Part shown: positions 26,576 through 36,486 of the stretch, one piece after another
Layout of the letters: each line of letters starts with the position of its first letter
Numbering within the stretch: the stretch's first letter is position 1
Source: Paludibacteraceae bacterium
Lineage (GTDB): Bacteria; Bacteroidota; Bacteroidia; Bacteroidales; Paludibacteraceae
Assembly (NCBI GenBank): GCA_017962005.1
Contig: JAGCWE010000039.1
Coordinates: 1-47,594, forward strand
DNA length: 47,594 nucleotides
Direction of reading: 5' to 3'
Position numbers and translations under genes: made by a program
The notes under the pieces: model-generated
Told to the model about the DNA's origin: nothing
Seen by the model: only the letters and a program-made list of their open reading frames with translations
Databases searched by the model: none

Positions 26576-27069
26576 TTGAGAAGTTTCTTCTGGATTCGAT
26601 TCAAGTCAGAAATGGTGATATGCCCGACAGTATGAGGCAGGTCAACTGACTCAAGAATGAAGTTGCGGTGCTTTTTCAGATTGGGGACGAGAACCTCGTA
26701 TGCCGCCATACAATACTCGCTGTCACCTTTGGAAACGACTAGCGTCTTACCGTCCGCCTTGACAAAATTATAGTTCACTTCATCCGTTGACACACGGTTG
26801 GACTCGCCCTTCTTGGCACTTTTCAACCAAGTAATCATCTGCAGAACGGTTGCAAGAGCCTGATGCTTGTCCGCACCGAGACTGACAGAAATCTCGCGGC
26901 TCTCAAAATAGTCCTGCAAGAAAATCTGATATGCATTATCCTCAAAAGCCACAACATAATAATTGGTTTTGTCAACAACCTCACTGCCTGTGCGTGAGGA
27001 CATCTTCAACTGTGCGTTTGCTCCAAGCGTAAACAGACCAGCAAGGAACAACAAAACGATTTTCTTCAT
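26572..27069 (-). CDS. Secreted protein of unknown function upstream of ruvA
   Basis: A 165-aa exported protein. A clear signal peptide (MKKIVLLFLAGLFTLGANA, cut before Q) precedes a soluble domain rich in beta strands that I do not recognise. No lipobox and no catalytic motif are visible. Its TGA overlaps the ruvA ATG, so it leads the operon that carries ruvA and sprA. A periplasmic helper of type IX secretion is possible from context only. Confidence 0.8.
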   Translation of the reverse strand: MKKIVLLFLAGLFTLGANAQLKMSSRTGSEVVDKTNYYVVAFEDNAYQIFLQDYFESREISVSLGADKHQALATVLQMITWLKSAKKGESNRVSTDEVNYNFVKADGKTLVVSKGDSEYCMAAYEVLVPNLKKHRNFILESVDLPHTVGHITISDLNRIQKKLLK

Positions 27070-27198
27070 TTTTTCAGATATTTAATTTATTAAAAAAACT
27101 ACCTAAATTCACTCTGCACGACAAGCACTATTCACAAAAAGCGGTTGCAACACAATGTACTCAACACGCGCACGTTACGCAACAACCATATCTATCTG

Positions 27199-27372
27199 TT
27201 ACCATTGCAGCCTCAGGCTTCTGAAAGGAACACCCCCATCCGTGCGTCTTTGGGGAGCCAGACGGTTGTTGGGGTCATCCTTGTCCAACGAACTTTCAAG
27301 TTCCCACATTAGTCTTTCCCCTGCCTGGAGGGCGATTATCCCTACCTTTGGCATTGAATAGTTCTTTTTCAT
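27199..27372 (-). CDS. Small 57-aa ORF downstream of the 2803-aa giant
   Basis: This 57-codon ORF starts MKKNYSMPKVGIIAL, 40 nt after the stop of the 2803-aa gene, and ends FRSLRLQW. Its start (Y-x2-P-x3-I-I-x-L) matches the 58-aa ORF that follows the other giant (Y-x2-P-x3-V-V-x-L) at the same distance. Small proteins opening with MKK, Y-x2-P and a hydrophobic run are common in Bacteroidales genomes, in my recollection, with no known function. An internal ATG at 27354 is an alternative start. Coding status is supported by the parallel with the second cassette, not by homology that I can prove. Confidence 0.5.
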   Translation of the reverse strand: MKKNYSMPKVGIIALQAGERLMWELESSLDKDDPNNRLAPQRRTDGGVPFRSLRLQW

Positions 27373-27380
27373 AACGGCGG

Positions 27381-27412
27381 CAAAGGTCTTAAAGATTTAT
27401 GATATGACCAAA
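27381..27412 (-). promoter_or_regulatory. Possible weak promoter of the 57-aa ORF
   Basis: Minus strand: TTTG (27412-27409), 20-nt spacer, GACCTTTG (27388-27381). The -7 box has one mismatch to TAnnTTTG. It would give a very short leader to ATG 27372, or about 20 nt to ATG 27354. The ORF may simply be transcribed with the giant gene. Confidence 0.25.
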
Positions 27413-30400
27413 TTATTCGTTGATATTTTTCACTTTTTTGCCCATAGCGTCATAAATGACACCATTCTTGTTCATATAAAGGATGCCCTCCTGTACGAAT
27501 TTCTGCACTTGTTCATCCCTCTCCACACTCTCAAAACCTGTCGGAACAGGGCGCATATCCTGTATGACCATCAGACCATAGCGGTTGTTCTCCCCTTCGT
27601 TAAGGTAAAGCGTATAGGGTGATGCGGAGAGATTCCAGATGGCTTTCCCATCGTAAGTGAGATAGAGCGAAGCATCAGCGGGCGCTTTGGCTATGTCAAG
27701 CAGGTACGTGCCTTGCGCCGGCGCGTACAGACCAAGCCGGATGCGGGCGTTGTTACCCTGCAACGGCGATTCAATGGCGCACAGTCTGGCGTCGTAGGCG
27801 GTTGCCCACATCTGCGCCGTTTGGGCTTCGCTGACTATACCGAGTTTAGCGAGGTCGTGACCGATCTGGTATGTATCAAGAGCCGAATCGCAAACTTTGA
27901 CAAAGAGCCGGTCTGCAACAGATGTACCCTTTTCATTGGTCAAGACAAGCGTGAATGCATCCGATTCTTCACCACGCTTACGTCCCGGTGCCTGCAATGT
28001 CCCGTTAGTAACAGGTTCGGAGAAAAGCATATTCTGCGCCACCGGTGTCTGTACGAGGAAAGCGGAACCTACCACGAACGTAAACTCGGAAATCTCCACA
28101 GGGTTGTACGTATTGGTCGCGTGGTCGTAGATCTGGATATACCGGATTTGATTGGCATCGTCATTGGTGTCAGCAGAAATATTGCTGTAAGTGAACGTAC
28201 CATTACCTATACCGTTCCATCCACGCTTCTGTTCATCACCATCGGAGCAATCCATCGCCATTCTGGTCTGGTCGGTCAGCGCGGTACGTTTGGCTTTCTT
28301 GAAGCGATACACATTGTCCACATCGTCAATGGTGATGGTATAGATTTTCCCCGGCTGAAGATTTCCTCCGCCTATACGATGCCATCCCCGGCCGTTGAGG
28401 CTGCGCGACTCGCTATAGTCCATGAAGTAATAGTTGACACCTTCCACAATCTGCTTTATCTCATGCGTTGTATTGTCACGACGGGTCACGGATTTGGTTT
28501 CCGCCACGAAAGGAACGGTGAAATCGTACCAACCTTTTGAGCACGCACCGGACGCATCGAGTGCTACCTCGAAGTAAGCGTCTCCGCGCAAATCAAGCTT
28601 ATCAATATTGTGAATCTGTCCCGACTTGCCCGAGCCATCTTTGTTGCCAATAGCGGCACAGAGAGTGAGGTCGTTGATATGCGCCTTCCCATAAGTGTTT
28701 ACATCGGTGAAGTTGAGCATGCCTCCCGCTTCCACCACTATATTGCCTTGCACGGCATCAGACGGGAAGCCACCGCCGATGGTCAGTGTAGCACCATCAC
28801 CAACCGTGACAGTAACGCCCTCATTGACAACGAAGATATTGGACTCAAGGCTTTGTCCTTCCGTCAGTTTCATATCGGCCTCAACCACTACGCGCCAGTC
28901 ACGAACAGTAGGAATGCCTTCCTCGTCCCAGTTGGCGGCTGTGGCTTTGTCTGTCGTACCAGCCTCGCCGGTGAATGTATAGGTCGGGATGGCACGTCCC
29001 ATACCCATCACCACGATGGTCGTGTCCATACGACCGTCCGAAATGCGGATATGCGCCGTATCAGGTATCAGTTCGGTGTCAGGAGTATAAGTCACATAGA
29101 TAGGATACGAACCACGGTCTCCGCACTCGCCCGCAATCGTACGCTGCGAAACAACGAACTTCGGATTGTCGGATGCTATGCTGACAGGTCCATGTATATT
29201 GCTGTAGTCTATACGGATAGGTTCTTCGTTGGTAAACGGAGCAAAGATGAGCTGCTCGCCAAGACGGAGCGTATCCACACTGGGACGCAGGTAACGAGCA
29301 AGGGTGATGGTCATATTATCCACGAAGAAGTATCCAGTAGGCCACTTGTTAACCAACGTACTCTTAATCGGTCCATAGGCAATGACCTGTACTTTGGTGG
29401 CCTTGTCGGACAGGAGCAGTTCACCTGAATTCTGCGACTGGTCCTGTTTAGTCTGCGGCATGTTGTCGGCAACGGTGTGCCAAGTACCGTCGTAGTATTC
29501 CTCCACCTTGACTATGCCGGGGGCGAAGTAAGAAACACCCACGAGGTCTTTCTGGGACGTTCCCCAATAGTCAAAGCTACAAGTGCGCGGTTCTCCGTAT
29601 GACTGCAGGTCATAAACGACCGTCGCCGTCTTGTCCTCCGTAGTCCAGTTCCAGCCAAGATCCCGTTTCTCCTCTTCCGTCTGGGTATAGATATTGACAT
29701 CGCAAGGCGCATCGGGATCACGGACAACGATTCTGAGTGTCTTGGAGGTTTCGAGGAAGAATTCTCCGTCAATCTCCCCACCCGATGCAAGAGCCGTGAT
29801 GGTAGTCTGTCCGGGACGGTGGATAGTAAGTATATTGCCTTCCACGGAAGCCACAGAAGTGTTCGCTACCGAATAGACAACGGCGCGTGTGCGGCTCTTG
29901 CCTTTGCTGTCGGTATAGGTGGCGTAGCCCGTCAGTTCAACAGTTCCGTCCTCTCCATACACTAAAGAGAGGAAGGACTGGTTCCATACGATGGTTTGAA
30001 TGATGTCCTCGGTTACAACGAAGCGCATAGTCTGATCAACAGTCGTGTACTCACTTTCTTCATCTGTATTGAGTCCGTGCGCCTGCACGGTAGCCGTACC
30101 GGTGGCGTTGGGAATGAGGAACCGCTCATTGTCGCTGATGGAGAGAACGGATGCATCGGTTGTGGACTGGAAATAAACAAGGTGTCCGCGGTTGGTGTGT
30201 GCGGTGATGACATCGCCCATGCGGACTGGTATATAGCCTTGTTCGTCAGGTTGTACCTGCACATCGTTGACGAACCACTCGATGGTCTGCGGTGTGCGCA
30301 ACGTAGTGCCTGACACGGCAATCTGTATGTTCTGACTCTCGTTGTAGATGGTGACGGTGGCGTTGTCCGTACCGGCTCTGTCGGAGGTGTAATAAACTGT

Positions 30401-33400
30401 TATGGGTGTTATCGCGTTAGCACATTCTGTGTTCTCTATGATTTCCTGTGAGAATGTGAACTTGCTGTTGTCGGAAACGAGATGTATATCGCCGCCATCG
30501 GAGCAACTCCATTCCACGAGGAGCGTCCCCACGCCCTGCTGGTTGACATAGACGGGCAGGGATGCCGCAGTGGTGGATATATGCACCGGTTCGGCAGTCA
30601 GTACGACTTTGCGTGTCACACGGAGATTCTTGAAGTACTTATTGAGTGTGCCTCCTGTCTTGGTGAGCGTTCGCACGTTAGTAACGATTGTACCATCAGG
30701 GAAGTTGTAAGGGCCGAAGGTCTGGTATTCGGTAGTCAAGTCAAGCTGCCCGCTCAGGTCGGTGTATGTGTTTCCGTTGTCGGTGGAATACTGGATATAG
30801 AACTGGCTTATACCCGCAAAATCTTTCTTGGCTGTCAGATATACGGCTTCTGCATACTGACCGTCGTTGATGGTATAGGTGTGTCCCACCTGACCTTGGA
30901 AGTCGGTTATGCCGTTGATGACATCATACTCCTCCGCGTCATAGAAAAGATTGCATGTTGCGGCAGGTTTGGTGACGACATTGATAACGAAATACGTGTT
31001 GGTGGCAAGATAGTAGGCGTTTTCGGGTTGCTCCACGAACCACCGTGCCTCGCCGAGCAGGGAATTGGAAGTAACGGTAGCCTGTTCGCGGTCGAAAGCG
31101 ACAATCGCCGCTCCTGCCGTCTGCGTGACTGTGACAGGCGCACTCACCTCATCGGTGTTGGTGGCGCTAATGGTCATGCCACTCTCCGAGGCATCGGTAT
31201 AAATGGAAGTGGTATATGCCACATCCCCAACAGCGGATGAAGCAGTATTGTGAACGCTGATGAAGTTGGGACGCTTGTTAACCGTGATATTGAAGTCAAC
31301 CGAACGGGACTCATAGTAGTCGGTCTGCGGCGAGGTGGCGGTCAGCGTATAGACACCCGCCTCCGTAGCATAGAAAGTATGCGCGCCGTTGTCAATGATT
31401 CCTGTTCCGGTCGTAGCCGATGAATAGAGATAACCGGAGTTGTCCGCCGCCTTGACAGAGAAGGTGAAACTCTCCCGAGTCATCGGGTTGTGCTGCGGCA
31501 GTGTCGCAATAAGGTCAGTAAGCAATTGGTTGGTGATACGGCTGTTGGCTACATCAGAAAGAAGGATAGAGGCATCGTTGAGTGCGATATCCGGAGTCGT
31601 GGCACGATGGATTAGAATGGTCACATAGCATGTCGCCGTGTTGTAGATGTCCGTATTTTCAGGTGTGAAGGTGACAAGATAACTGTGTGTCCCTTGCTCA
31701 TCGTTGATGACGTGCTGCTGATTGGTCCAAGCGAATGTACCGGGTACGCTGGTATTGGGCACGTTATGATACGTAGCAGATGCCGAACCATTGCTTATTG
31801 CAGAAGAAGATAGGTTGTCAAGGTAGTGCAGGTCAGTGGCGACGGGCGCAACCAAGTCAGGCGTTACTTTGGAAACAACGATACCCTCAACAATGGTGGA
31901 ACAGGGATTGTAACCGTTGCTTCCGGGTTCGGAGATGGTGATGGAAAGATTGTCGCACGACTTGAGGAACGTCATCACATTGCCGTTGAAGACCGCCACA
32001 CCTGCGGGCGAGGCCGAATAGGTGAAGTTGTTCAGTCCGCTGCTCGTTTCGGCGGTCAGAGTCACTTGGTCGGTGGTGAGGTAAGAGGTGGTGACGTTGT
32101 GGGAGGTAACAGACTGACCCACTCTCGCGCTGACACCTGTCACATTCACGGTAGCGCGAACCGCACCCGTATTGTCCTTTATCTGAATCGTGCCGCTCTC
32201 CTCGCCGGAGAAGTCTCCCGGTGCGTAGATGACGGAAACGGTAGCCGTTCCGTATTCTCCGCAGTCGCCGAAAGAGGTATTGGTCAGCCGAAACTTGGGA
32301 TTGGTCGATTCGGCTTCAAGCATGTAGTTGCAATAAGACACCGTAAAGGTCTGCGCGGGTGTCTCCGCATTGGCAGAACCCGTGAATGAGAGCGCGCTCT
32401 TGTCCGCAGTGCAGTACTGCCGCTGGGTATAAGTGAGCGACTGCACGTCATAGCCGTACAACGCATCCGTGGACAAGCGGACGGATTTGGCGTTTATCGG
32501 CAGGTTGGTAAGGGAGATTGTTTTGGAGTTCTTGATGTCGTTCTGACTGTACTCCCACTGATTGAGCACTGCGCCGCCGGCATTCAGTATTTCCACCTTG
32601 AATCCGGCCGCATACACGGCATACCACTCCGTATTCGTCCGTTTGACATTGACAGTCATCGCAGAGGGGATATCTATGCTGTATGTGGCGCTTGTACTCT
32701 TAAGTGTCACGGTGCTGTTGATTACTGTTTCCGACGTACTGCATTGGGCAGTAGGGTCAGTAACCTTGACAGGCAGCGAGACAGGCGTTGCTTCCGCATA
32801 CTCTTCGTTACCGGCTTGGGTAGCAATAAGGGTGGTATTGGCGCAAGGTGCCGCCGAGTAGGTCAGTGTCCACGTGTTGCCGCTTTGCGTGAGGGTCAGA
32901 CCTGTCTGGTCGCCTGCCAAAGCGTAGGTGACGGGCAGCCCCGATGAGGCAGTGGCATTGAGCGTAACTGACTTGACTGCATCGGTCGTCTTCAGACGGT
33001 TGAGAGCCTGCTCCCATGTGATGGTCTGCTTGGTCTTGTCGGTGATGCGGATGGTCCTGGTGGCAGAAGCCGCAGCGAACGTGGCGTTCTCCGCCACGGT
33101 GGCTGTAATTACCACATCCTCATTACAAGCCTGAAGCATCGTTGCCGTATTGCCCTCGCAGGCGACATACTCCTCATATCCTGCTGCTGACACGGTTACG
33201 GTTGTTCCTTCGGCGGAGGAGGCGGTCAGCACATCGCCCGCGTTGAATGCGGTAGCGTCAGAGGACCAAGCGATAGTAGGTGTCTTCTTGTTTGTGCGTC
33301 CTTTGAGCGTAACAGTGGAACTTGTTCCGTTCTCGTCCGTTATTGTAAGAGTGGCACTCTGATTGTTGTGCTGCGCGGCAGTGCTATAGGACACTTTGAC

Positions 33401-35824
33401 GGGAGTTGTACCATATTGGTCACCGCCGATGGTTGAAATCGAAACAGGAACTACGGTGAAAGCAGGGTCGCTTGTCGTCAGCGTCACATTATGCCCTGCG
33501 GAAGCATAGAACAGATAGTATGTCTGATCGGCGGCAGGAACGGTTATCTCGTTGTCACCGAAGTCGATGACAGTAACCTTTGTCCAGTCGGAAGCGGAGC
33601 GAACGGTTTGCAACTCACGGCGTTGCGTTACCTGTATGTTCTTATAATAACCGGCGAAGTTGCCAGAATAGAAGAAACGAATATACCGTGTACTTGGCTT
33701 AAGATTAAGCGTTTGACTTATACCTCCTTTGCGGTTGTCACCGTCACTCCATATCTCTTCCCAAGAAGATCCGTTGGCACTCTCCATCACTTTCTTATCG
33801 CATCCAGTAGCCGCATCGGAATTGGAGAATGTAAAGGACAGTTGGTCAGGAATACCCTCAAAGCGGATATCCACGTACTTGTCGTCCCAATTTGTTGCAG
33901 CCCCTGAAAGAACAGACGTGTTGCCCAAACGTATGCCGCCGTCCCACGTATTATCGCCGACGCTATTGATTTTGATTGAGCCGGTGTTGTACATCGCCTG
34001 CGAGAGGGTGAACGGCACGTGGTTGGAGGCGAATACGGGGGTAATCGTCTTTGTTTCCGTATGCTCCGCCCAGTAGTAGTTCTCCGACTGGGTGACAGTC
34101 AGTGTGGTGGAATTGTACTTGTATTGCGTTTTCAGAGTGAGTCTGGTACTCGTTGTTCCGTTGGTCAGGTATGCCACCGCCTCATCGGACGAAGAAGATA
34201 CGGAGAACGTGTTCGTTCCAGTACTCTTGAGATAGTCGGTGTAAGTGTTATCGTGATAGACATCGCCGCTTTGCCATGTGAATACGGGTACGTGTTTCTT
34301 GACGGTAACGGTGACGGTATGGGTAGATGCTGTATATTTATAGGTGGCCGCCTGACTGATGGTGAGGGTCACGTTCTTGGTGTTGAACGACTGGTTGCCT
34401 GTGTTCTGCGCAATGATGCGGTTGCTGGCAATGTCGTAATAGGCGAGGGTCGCGTCGGTGGATGTGGCGGTTATCTCGCCATCGCTGTTCTTCTGACTGA
34501 TAATTGAGGAGGCGTACTCGTCCACGTAAATATCGTATGATGCGCCCGCCTGCAAGGTGTTGTCAATCTTTGTAATGTCGAACGTGTACGTAGCCGTTGC
34601 GGCAAAAATAGTGCTGTTCTCCGTCTGGGTGAACTGTACGGTCTTGCCCAAGCCTGCATTCATCGCCTCTATGGTGACGGTGTTGCCGCTGCGCGTAACG
34701 TTGAAGTAGTGGGAGTCGTATGTCGGACGGAAATCGCCTGTCAGTCCGCCGCTGACATTATCCACGGTCAGCGTCACCTTGTCACCCACCTTCATCGGGT
34801 GAGTCGAGTTACTGCCTGACCAGCCGGGCGTAAAATAGGGAGTGTCTTTGGACTTGACGGTGAAAGTGCGCGTAATCGGCGTAGCCGTGGCATAGGTACA
34901 GTCGCCGGTTTGCAAAGCAGTGATAGTAGCCGTACCAACCGCGACGGCTGTCACAACACCTGCCTCGCTGACGGTCATCACGCTTGTGTTATCGGACGAA
35001 TAGGAAACTGCAAGTCCGCTAGTAGAAGTAGCCGTGTTAGTTTGTGAAGCACCGACCAGCATATTGGTTTGAACGGCGTTGTCATCCCAAGCAAGTGTCT
35101 GTGCGTTCAACGTACCGTCACCTGAAAGGGAGACTGTCTTGCTGCTCAGGCCATTGCTGGACGAAACAGTGAGTGTGGCTGCACGCGAACCGTTGCAAGT
35201 CGGACTGAACGTGACGGTGATGGTGGTGGTTGTTTCGTTATTGCTATTGGAAATAGAGGAGGTATTGATGGTGTAATCGCCACTGTTCGTTCCCGACTTG
35301 GAAATAGTGATTTGACCCGCGCGGGCGTGGGTGATGGTGAATGTCTTTGAAGACGAACCGCCGACCACCACATTGTCGAACGAAAGTGATGACACATTGG
35401 TCGTCATACGTGCAAAGATGGCATAATACGTAGTGGTCGGATTCAATGATGTCGCATTGCACGATTTAGACCAAGGGTTATTATTGACACCTTCCCCGCT
35501 GATAGCGTTTTCATCCGTTGACCAGCCTTTAAATACATAACTTGTAGCAGGATTATTGCAGAAATAAAAGGTATAAGAACCACTTACATTATAAATTTTT
35601 CCTTGATTTCCAGAGCCGGCACTATCCTCTGTCTTAGAACCGCAATTTCCACTTCCGCAATTACTTGATGTCCCTACATATACAAATCCCCCGTTTGATG
35701 GTCGGGAATATGCTTTTGCCGTAGCACTATAATATGCCCAAGAAGGTGTGGCTCCGACAAATAACAGACCTGCTACAAAAGTAAAAGTAAGAAAAGAGTA
35801 AGATTTAGCAAATAATGTCTTCAT
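27413..35824 (-). CDS. Giant secreted Ig-like repeat protein (2803 aa)
   Basis: A secreted, probably surface-displayed protein. The signal peptide (MKTLFAKSYS, a hydrophobic core, cut after PSWA) is followed by an N-terminal module of about 115 residues containing YVFKGWSTDENA and TTTYYAIFARM. That module recurs at the start of the 3140-aa protein. The middle is a string of beta-sandwich domains: an HYDIN/choice-of-anchor type (SFDNVVVGGSSSKTFTI), a Big_2-like domain with VTAVAVGTATITALQ, and several repeats with TPTIAWSSDATAFNAGD or QTIEWFVNDVQV style edges. Residues from about 2428 form a module shared with the other giant (WNGIGNGTF, FVVGSAFLVQTP, LYLTYDGKAIWNL). It ends in the common tail (QKFVQEGILYM then GVIYDAMGKKV). 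An adhesin or matrix role is inferred; no enzyme motif is visible. Confidence 0.85.
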   Translation of the reverse strand: MKTLFAKSYSFLTFTFVAGLLFVGATPSWAYYSATAKAYSRPSNGGFVYVGTSSNCGSGNCGSKTEDSAGSGNQGKIYNVSGSYTFYFCNNPATSYVFKGWSTDENAISGEGVNNNPWSKSCNATSLNPTTTYYAIFARMTTNVSSLSFDNVVVGGSSSKTFTITHARAGQITISKSGTNSGDYTINTSSISNSNNETTTTITVTFSPTCNGSRAATLTVSSSNGLSSKTVSLSGDGTLNAQTLAWDDNAVQTNMLVGASQTNTATSTSGLAVSYSSDNTSVMTVSEAGVVTAVAVGTATITALQTGDCTYATATPITRTFTVKSKDTPYFTPGWSGSNSTHPMKVGDKVTLTVDNVSGGLTGDFRPTYDSHYFNVTRSGNTVTIEAMNAGLGKTVQFTQTENSTIFAATATYTFDITKIDNTLQAGASYDIYVDEYASSIISQKNSDGEITATSTDATLAYYDIASNRIIAQNTGNQSFNTKNVTLTISQAATYKYTASTHTVTVTVKKHVPVFTWQSGDVYHDNTYTDYLKSTGTNTFSVSSSSDEAVAYLTNGTTSTRLTLKTQYKYNSTTLTVTQSENYYWAEHTETKTITPVFASNHVPFTLSQAMYNTGSIKINSVGDNTWDGGIRLGNTSVLSGAATNWDDKYVDIRFEGIPDQLSFTFSNSDAATGCDKKVMESANGSSWEEIWSDGDNRKGGISQTLNLKPSTRYIRFFYSGNFAGYYKNIQVTQRRELQTVRSASDWTKVTVIDFGDNEITVPAADQTYYLFYASAGHNVTLTTSDPAFTVVPVSISTIGGDQYGTTPVKVSYSTAAQHNNQSATLTITDENGTSSTVTLKGRTNKKTPTIAWSSDATAFNAGDVLTASSAEGTTVTVSAAGYEEYVACEGNTATMLQACNEDVVITATVAENATFAAASATRTIRITDKTKQTITWEQALNRLKTTDAVKSVTLNATASSGLPVTYALAGDQTGLTLTQSGNTWTLTYSAAPCANTTLIATQAGNEEYAEATPVSLPVKVTDPTAQCSTSETVINSTVTLKSTSATYSIDIPSAMTVNVKRTNTEWYAVYAAGFKVEILNAGGAVLNQWEYSQNDIKNSKTISLTNLPINAKSVRLSTDALYGYDVQSLTYTQRQYCTADKSALSFTGSANAETPAQTFTVSYCNYMLEAESTNPKFRLTNTSFGDCGEYGTATVSVIYAPGDFSGEESGTIQIKDNTGAVRATVNVTGVSARVGQSVTSHNVTTSYLTTDQVTLTAETSSGLNNFTYSASPAGVAVFNGNVMTFLKSCDNLSITISEPGSNGYNPCSTIVEGIVVSKVTPDLVAPVATDLHYLDNLSSSAISNGSASATYHNVPNTSVPGTFAWTNQQHVINDEQGTHSYLVTFTPENTDIYNTATCYVTILIHRATTPDIALNDASILLSDVANSRITNQLLTDLIATLPQHNPMTRESFTFSVKAADNSGYLYSSATTGTGIIDNGAHTFYATEAGVYTLTATSPQTDYYESRSVDFNITVNKRPNFISVHNTASSAVGDVAYTTSIYTDASESGMTISATNTDEVSAPVTVTQTAGAAIVAFDREQATVTSNSLLGEARWFVEQPENAYYLATNTYFVINVVTKPAATCNLFYDAEEYDVINGITDFQGQVGHTYTINDGQYAEAVYLTAKKDFAGISQFYIQYSTDNGNTYTDLSGQLDLTTEYQTFGPYNFPDGTIVTNVRTLTKTGGTLNKYFKNLRVTRKVVLTAEPVHISTTAASLPVYVNQQGVGTLLVEWSCSDGGDIHLVSDNSKFTFSQEIIENTECANAITPITVYYTSDRAGTDNATVTIYNESQNIQIAVSGTTLRTPQTIEWFVNDVQVQPDEQGYIPVRMGDVITAHTNRGHLVYFQSTTDASVLSISDNERFLIPNATGTATVQAHGLNTDEESEYTTVDQTMRFVVTEDIIQTIVWNQSFLSLVYGEDGTVELTGYATYTDSKGKSRTRAVVYSVANTSVASVEGNILTIHRPGQTTITALASGGEIDGEFFLETSKTLRIVVRDPDAPCDVNIYTQTEEEKRDLGWNWTTEDKTATVVYDLQSYGEPRTCSFDYWGTSQKDLVGVSYFAPGIVKVEEYYDGTWHTVADNMPQTKQDQSQNSGELLLSDKATKVQVIAYGPIKSTLVNKWPTGYFFVDNMTITLARYLRPSVDTLRLGEQLIFAPFTNEEPIRIDYSNIHGPVSIASDNPKFVVSQRTIAGECGDRGSYPIYVTYTPDTELIPDTAHIRISDGRMDTTIVVMGMGRAIPTYTFTGEAGTTDKATAANWDEEGIPTVRDWRVVVEADMKLTEGQSLESNIFVVNEGVTVTVGDGATLTIGGGFPSDAVQGNIVVEAGGMLNFTDVNTYGKAHINDLTLCAAIGNKDGSGKSGQIHNIDKLDLRGDAYFEVALDASGACSKGWYDFTVPFVAETKSVTRRDNTTHEIKQIVEGVNYYFMDYSESRSLNGRGWHRIGGGNLQPGKIYTITIDDVDNVYRFKKAKRTALTDQTRMAMDCSDGDEQKRGWNGIGNGTFTYSNISADTNDDANQIRYIQIYDHATNTYNPVEISEFTFVVGSAFLVQTPVAQNMLFSEPVTNGTLQAPGRKRGEESDAFTLVLTNEKGTSVADRLFVKVCDSALDTYQIGHDLAKLGIVSEAQTAQMWATAYDARLCAIESPLQGNNARIRLGLYAPAQGTYLLDIAKAPADASLYLTYDGKAIWNLSASPYTLYLNEGENNRYGLMVIQDMRPVPTGFESVERDEQVQKFVQEGILYMNKNGVIYDAMGKKVKNINE

Positions 35825-35927
35825 ATATGCTGTACTTTATCATTCAATGTTTTAACTGTCCTGCTTATGATGGATTACATTCTGTGAAAAACATCTGTTT
35901 TCTTTTGACCCCATATTTCGGACGTGG

Positions 35928-35959
35928 CAAAAATACTACGAGTAACACAAACCGTCAAA
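35928..35959 (-). promoter_or_regulatory. Promoter of the 2803-aa giant gene
   Basis: Minus strand: TTTG (35959-35956), 20-nt spacer, TATTTTTG (35935-35928). This matches the Bacteroidota consensus and leaves a leader of about 95 nt. Confidence 0.6.
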
Positions 35960-36074
35960 TCCAAAGCACTTTTTCACAAAGCAAGTACACCCAATCTTAA
36001 GAAAAGTACATTTTTTGCCGTTATTTTTTATTCATTTCTTCGTTCTATCTTAAAAATCGTCATATACAGGTAGC

Positions 36075-36097
36075 AAAAAAAAGAGGCTCTGTGAGCC
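36075..36097 (-). terminator. Intrinsic terminator with U-tract
   Basis: On the minus strand a 5-bp stem (GGCTC/GAGCC, 3-nt loop) is followed by TCTTTTTTTT. It lies downstream of the 58-aa ORF and of the longer hairpin, acting as a backup stop before the promoter of the next giant gene. Confidence 0.6.
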
Positions 36098-36200
36098 GTT
36101 GTCTGAACAACATTCAGACACAATGAAAAAAACAAGGGGGGAACTGGTCAGGGTACGTTCCGTAATGGGCGCATCACCCTTTTGGGAAAACAGAAAAGAC

Positions 36201-36236
36201 ATTCGATGCCCCAAGGTTACGCTTGGGGCATCGAAT
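36201..36236 (-). terminator. Terminator hairpin after the 58-aa ORF
   Basis: A perfect 15-bp inverted repeat (ATTCGATGCCCCAAG and its complement) with a 6-nt loop lies 28 nt after the small ORF's stop. On the minus strand it is followed by the T-rich GTCTTTTCTGTTTT. It closes the giant-plus-small-ORF transcript. Confidence 0.75.
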
Positions 36237-36264
36237 GGGAAAAGATTCTCATCAAAAGCGGAGA

Positions 36265-36441
36265 TTACAGCTGGCGGCGTTTGTTGCCGAGAGGAGCATC
36301 AAACATCATCGAACCGGAATCTTCGCCACCAGTTGCCACTTGCTGCGGCAGTGACGCATCACCAGACACCTTCATCACCAAGTCCGACAACAAGGACACT
36401 ACCATTGTCACAGGTTCTTTGTATGCTTTCATCGTTTTCAT
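36265..36441 (-). CDS. Small 58-aa ORF downstream of the 3140-aa giant
   Basis: A 58-codon ORF starting MKTMKAYKEPVTMVVSLLSD, 45 nt after the giant gene's stop and directly followed by a strong terminator hairpin. The N-terminus is mildly hydrophobic; the rest is polar (VSGDASLPQQ, then GGEDSG) and it ends DAPLGNKRRQL. It has the form of small Bacteroidales proteins that begin with MK, K-x-Y-x2-P and a V-rich stretch, whose role is unknown. It is not a classical signal peptide. A peptide precursor, a regulator or a partner of the giant are all possible. Its place inside the giant's transcript makes it a likely real gene. Confidence 0.6.
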   Translation of the reverse strand: MKTMKAYKEPVTMVVSLLSDLVMKVSGDASLPQQVATGGEDSGSMMFDAPLGNKRRQL

Positions 36442-36486
36442 TGTTTTGTTCTCTTTGGATGTTCTTCCTATTCACTTTCTCTCACG

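Larger units (their letters stand above)
35825..36264. other. Intergenic region between the giant cassettes
   Basis: It contains the promoter of the 2803-aa gene (35928-35959) and two minus-strand hairpins that end the upstream cassette (36075-36097, 36201-36236). Another inverted repeat, TGTCTGAA/TTCAGACA with a 5-nt loop, lies at 36100-36120. I see no gene in the region; a plus-strand reading across it runs through the terminators. Confidence 0.6.
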
